Shown one piece after another: positions 5,415 through 7,066 of a stretch of DNA of 7,066 nt. Below the pieces are notes generated by a model that searched no databases, was not told where the DNA came from, and saw nothing but the letters and a program-made list of their open reading frames with translations. The stretch spans positions 1-7,066 of the forward strand of contig CANQZZ010000072.1 of assembly GCA_947628465.1 (NCBI GenBank), given 5' to 3'. Both the position numbers and the translations under genes were made by a program. The DNA comes from an uncultured Clostridia bacterium. Its GTDB lineage: Bacteria; Bacillota_A; Clostridia; TANB77; CAG-508. Numbering within the stretch: the stretch's first letter is position 1; each line of letters begins with the position of its first letter.

Positions 5415-6405
5415 CTAATCCTCTTGTTTTGCTTCTCTTGTCATTAATTGTTTTAAAGCATCTTCAGGTTTTAAATTTTTATATAAAATACTGTATACAC
5501 TATCTACTATTGGCATTTCTACATCGTATTTTTTTGAAAGTTCATATGCTGCTTGTATATTATCAATTGCTTCTATTGTCATTCCTACTTCTTTTTGTGT
5601 TTCTTCTATATTTTTTCCTTGACCAATTAATATTCCTGCTTTTCTATTTCTACTATGATTACTTAAACATGTAACTATTAAATCACCAAGTCCTGTTAAG
5701 CCATATATAGTTTTAGGTTCTCCTCCCATTTTAATACTTAATTTTGCCATCTCTGAAAGTCCTCTAGTTAAAAGAGCTGCAAAAGTATTATCTCCTAAAT
5801 TTAGACCTGTTAATATTCCTGCACAAAAAGCTATTATGTTTTTTAATGCTCCACCGAAGTTCCGCTCCTTTAATATCATTTGATGTATATATTCTTAAAT
5901 TTTCATTCATAAATGTACTTTGCACATCATTTAAAACTTCTTGATATTTTGATGCTATTACTAAAGCTGTTGGAATTCCTATAGACACTTCTTCTGCATG
6001 ACTTGGTCCTGAAAGTCCTCCTATTTTTGTATTAGGTAATTCTTCTTCAAGTATTTCATTTAATGTATACAGAGTTTCTTTTTCAAAACCTTTAGAGCAA
6101 ATTATAATTTGTTGATTTGTAACATATTTTTTAAACTTTTTTACTGTTTCTCTTACAGCTTTTGATGGAGTAACTAGTAAAATCATTTCTGAACCTTCTA
6201 TTGCCTCATCAAAATCTGTTGTACAAATTATATTATTTGGAATTGTTACGTTTGGTAAAAACATACACCTTTTTTCGTTATTAATTATATCTGCTTCTTC
6301 CTTTTTATATGACCATATTTTTATATTGTTTCCTAATTTAGATAAGTGTATACCTAATGCAACTCCCCAACTTCCACTTCCTATTATACATATATTTTTA
6401 TTCAT
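5415..6405 (-). CDS. gpsA: Glycerol-3-phosphate dehydrogenase (NAD(P)+), frameshifted in this sequence
   Basis: GpsA reduces dihydroxyacetone phosphate to sn-glycerol-3-phosphate, the backbone for phospholipids, in the cytoplasm. The N-terminal Rossmann motif GSGSWG spans residues 9-14; CMFLPN, CSKGFE (103-108) and GLSGPSHAEEV (130-140) follow. The frame breaks after L183 (DIKGAEL): one surplus base at 5856 shifts it to RWSIKKHN. Skipping it restores GGALKNIIAF (184-193), with the catalytic Lys at 188, then GLTGLGDLIVTC and SRNRKAG, and a normal total of 329 residues. As it stands the sequence gives two overlapping ORFs, 5788-6405 and 5415-5879, neither able to be a working enzyme. The start at 6405 has an AAAGGA site and lies 22 bp after plsY. 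Because GpsA is normally the main source of this precursor, an error in the sequence is more likely than a true loss, but that is inference. Confidence 0.9.
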
Positions 6406-6427
6406 AAGTATTTCCTTTCAATAAATT

Positions 6428-7042
6428 TTATTTTTTAAAGCTTAATTTATTCTCTGTTCCATCTTTTATTCTTTTTAAATTTTCTCTATGATTAAATATT
6501 ATTAGTAATGCTATAAATATACTAATTATTATTGCACCAAATCCAATATCTTCCATAAATATTGTAAGTATTGGATAAAGAATTGCTGCAAGAATCGACC
6601 CTGCTGATACCATTCTTGTAATTGCTATAATTATTAATTCAAATATTAAACATATTAATCCTATTTTCCAATTTAATGTTAACAGTACTCCTAATGCTGT
6701 TGCAACACCTTTTCCTCCTCTGAATTCAAAGAAAATTGGAAATGTATGACCAAGAATTACAAAAAATCCTGCTAAATATTTTAATTCTTCGCCATTTAAA
6801 TCTTTCCATATATTACTTGCAATTATTGCTACAACTATTGCTATAACACCTTTTAAAATATCACATACTAATGTTAAAAGTGCTGCTTTTGTTCCAACTG
6901 TTCTTAATACATTGGTTGTTCCTGCATTTTTACTTCCTCTATCTCTTACATCAAATCCTGCAAATTTTCTACTAAATATTACTGAAAAGTTTACACTTCC
7001 TATAAAATAAGCTATTATTGCTACTAACACATATACCATCAT
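6428..7042 (-). CDS. plsY: Acyl-phosphate:glycerol-3-phosphate acyltransferase
   Basis: PlsY moves an acyl chain from acyl phosphate to position 1 of glycerol-3-phosphate, forming lysophosphatidic acid at the inner membrane face. It works with PlsX and uses the product of the adjacent gpsA. The protein is 204 residues, normal for the family, with several hydrophobic membrane segments. All three signature motifs are present: GSVNFS...DVRDRGSKNAGTTNVLR (15-47), GHTFPIFFEFRGGKGVAT (about 98-114) and NHRENLKRIKDGTEN (184-198). The frame is open up to a GTG at 7063, but the ATG at 7042 (tandem with 7039) is preferred because AAGGGGGAG lies 7 nt before it and the family begins near the first membrane helix. 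It is the first visible gene of a plsY-gpsA operon; any promoter lies beyond the right edge. Confidence 0.97.
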   Translation of the reverse strand: MMVYVLVAIIAYFIGSVNFSVIFSRKFAGFDVRDRGSKNAGTTNVLRTVGTKAALLTLVCDILKGVIAIVVAIIASNIWKDLNGEELKYLAGFFVILGHTFPIFFEFRGGKGVATALGVLLTLNWKIGLICLIFELIIIAITRMVSAGSILAAILYPILTIFMEDIGFGAIIISIFIALLIIFNHRENLKRIKDGTENKLSFKK

Positions 7043-7049
7043 TTTATTA

Positions 7050-7057
7050 CTCCCCCT
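7050..7057 (-). promoter_or_regulatory. Ribosome binding site of plsY
   Basis: On the minus strand AAAAGGGGGAG then TAATAAA precedes the ATG at 7042. This strong site decides against the in-frame GTG at 7063, which has only the last three bases of the window upstream of it. Confidence 0.7.
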
Positions 7058-7066
7058 TTTCACCTT

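Noticed and set aside
5788..5879. ATG at 5879 with a nearby AAAGGAG as an independent start for a second short gene.
   Set aside because: The frame begins with MILKERNF and then runs at once into the GpsA motif GGALKN; the ribosome-like run is simply the codons for K-G-A. It is the second half of gpsA.

Overview
The window looks like chromosomal DNA from a low-GC member of the Clostridia. It is strongly AT-rich, uses AT-ending codons, has strong AGGAGG-type ribosome binding sites, carries a pta-ackA acetate operon, has a class A-type RNase P RNA, and makes phospholipid through plsY-gpsA. No species can be named from the sequence alone.

Layout, left to right. Positions 1-1972 (minus strand) hold the operon pta (phosphate acetyltransferase) followed 17 bp later by ackA (acetate kinase, cut by the left edge). 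Together they turn acetyl-CoA into acetate and ATP. A near-consensus promoter at 2008-2036 drives them. A second near-consensus promoter at 2108-2136 points the other way and drives an RluA-family rRNA pseudouridine synthase (2202-3074), which has a small structured leader. Just after its stop is a 65-bp palindromic element (3077-3141) made of two inverted copies of a 31-bp unit. It separates the synthase from the convergent RNase P RNA gene rnpB (about 3151-3500, minus) and probably terminates both. rnpB has its own strong promoter at 3506-3534.

Upstream of rnpB on the minus strand is a lipoprotein gene of unknown function (3538-4492) with a Ser/Gly-rich linker. Its reading frame is broken by one surplus base at 4228. 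A 93-residue protein of unknown function (4590-4871, plus) is transcribed divergently from it and convergently with the next cluster.

Positions 4875-7042 (minus) hold plsY, then gpsA, then a small zinc-ribbon/coiled-coil protein. GpsA makes glycerol-3-phosphate and PlsY acylates it, so the two carry out the first steps of phospholipid synthesis. gpsA also carries one surplus base (5856), in the middle of its signature motif. The two frame breaks share the same local sequence, which makes a shared sequencing or assembly cause a serious possibility.

Most of the window is housekeeping. The parts most worth a second look are the palindromic element, the paired frame breaks, the unknown lipoprotein and the leader of the pseudouridine synthase. 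I found no defence system, CRISPR array, transposase, integrase or tRNA. No gene-free stretch reaches 300 bases.
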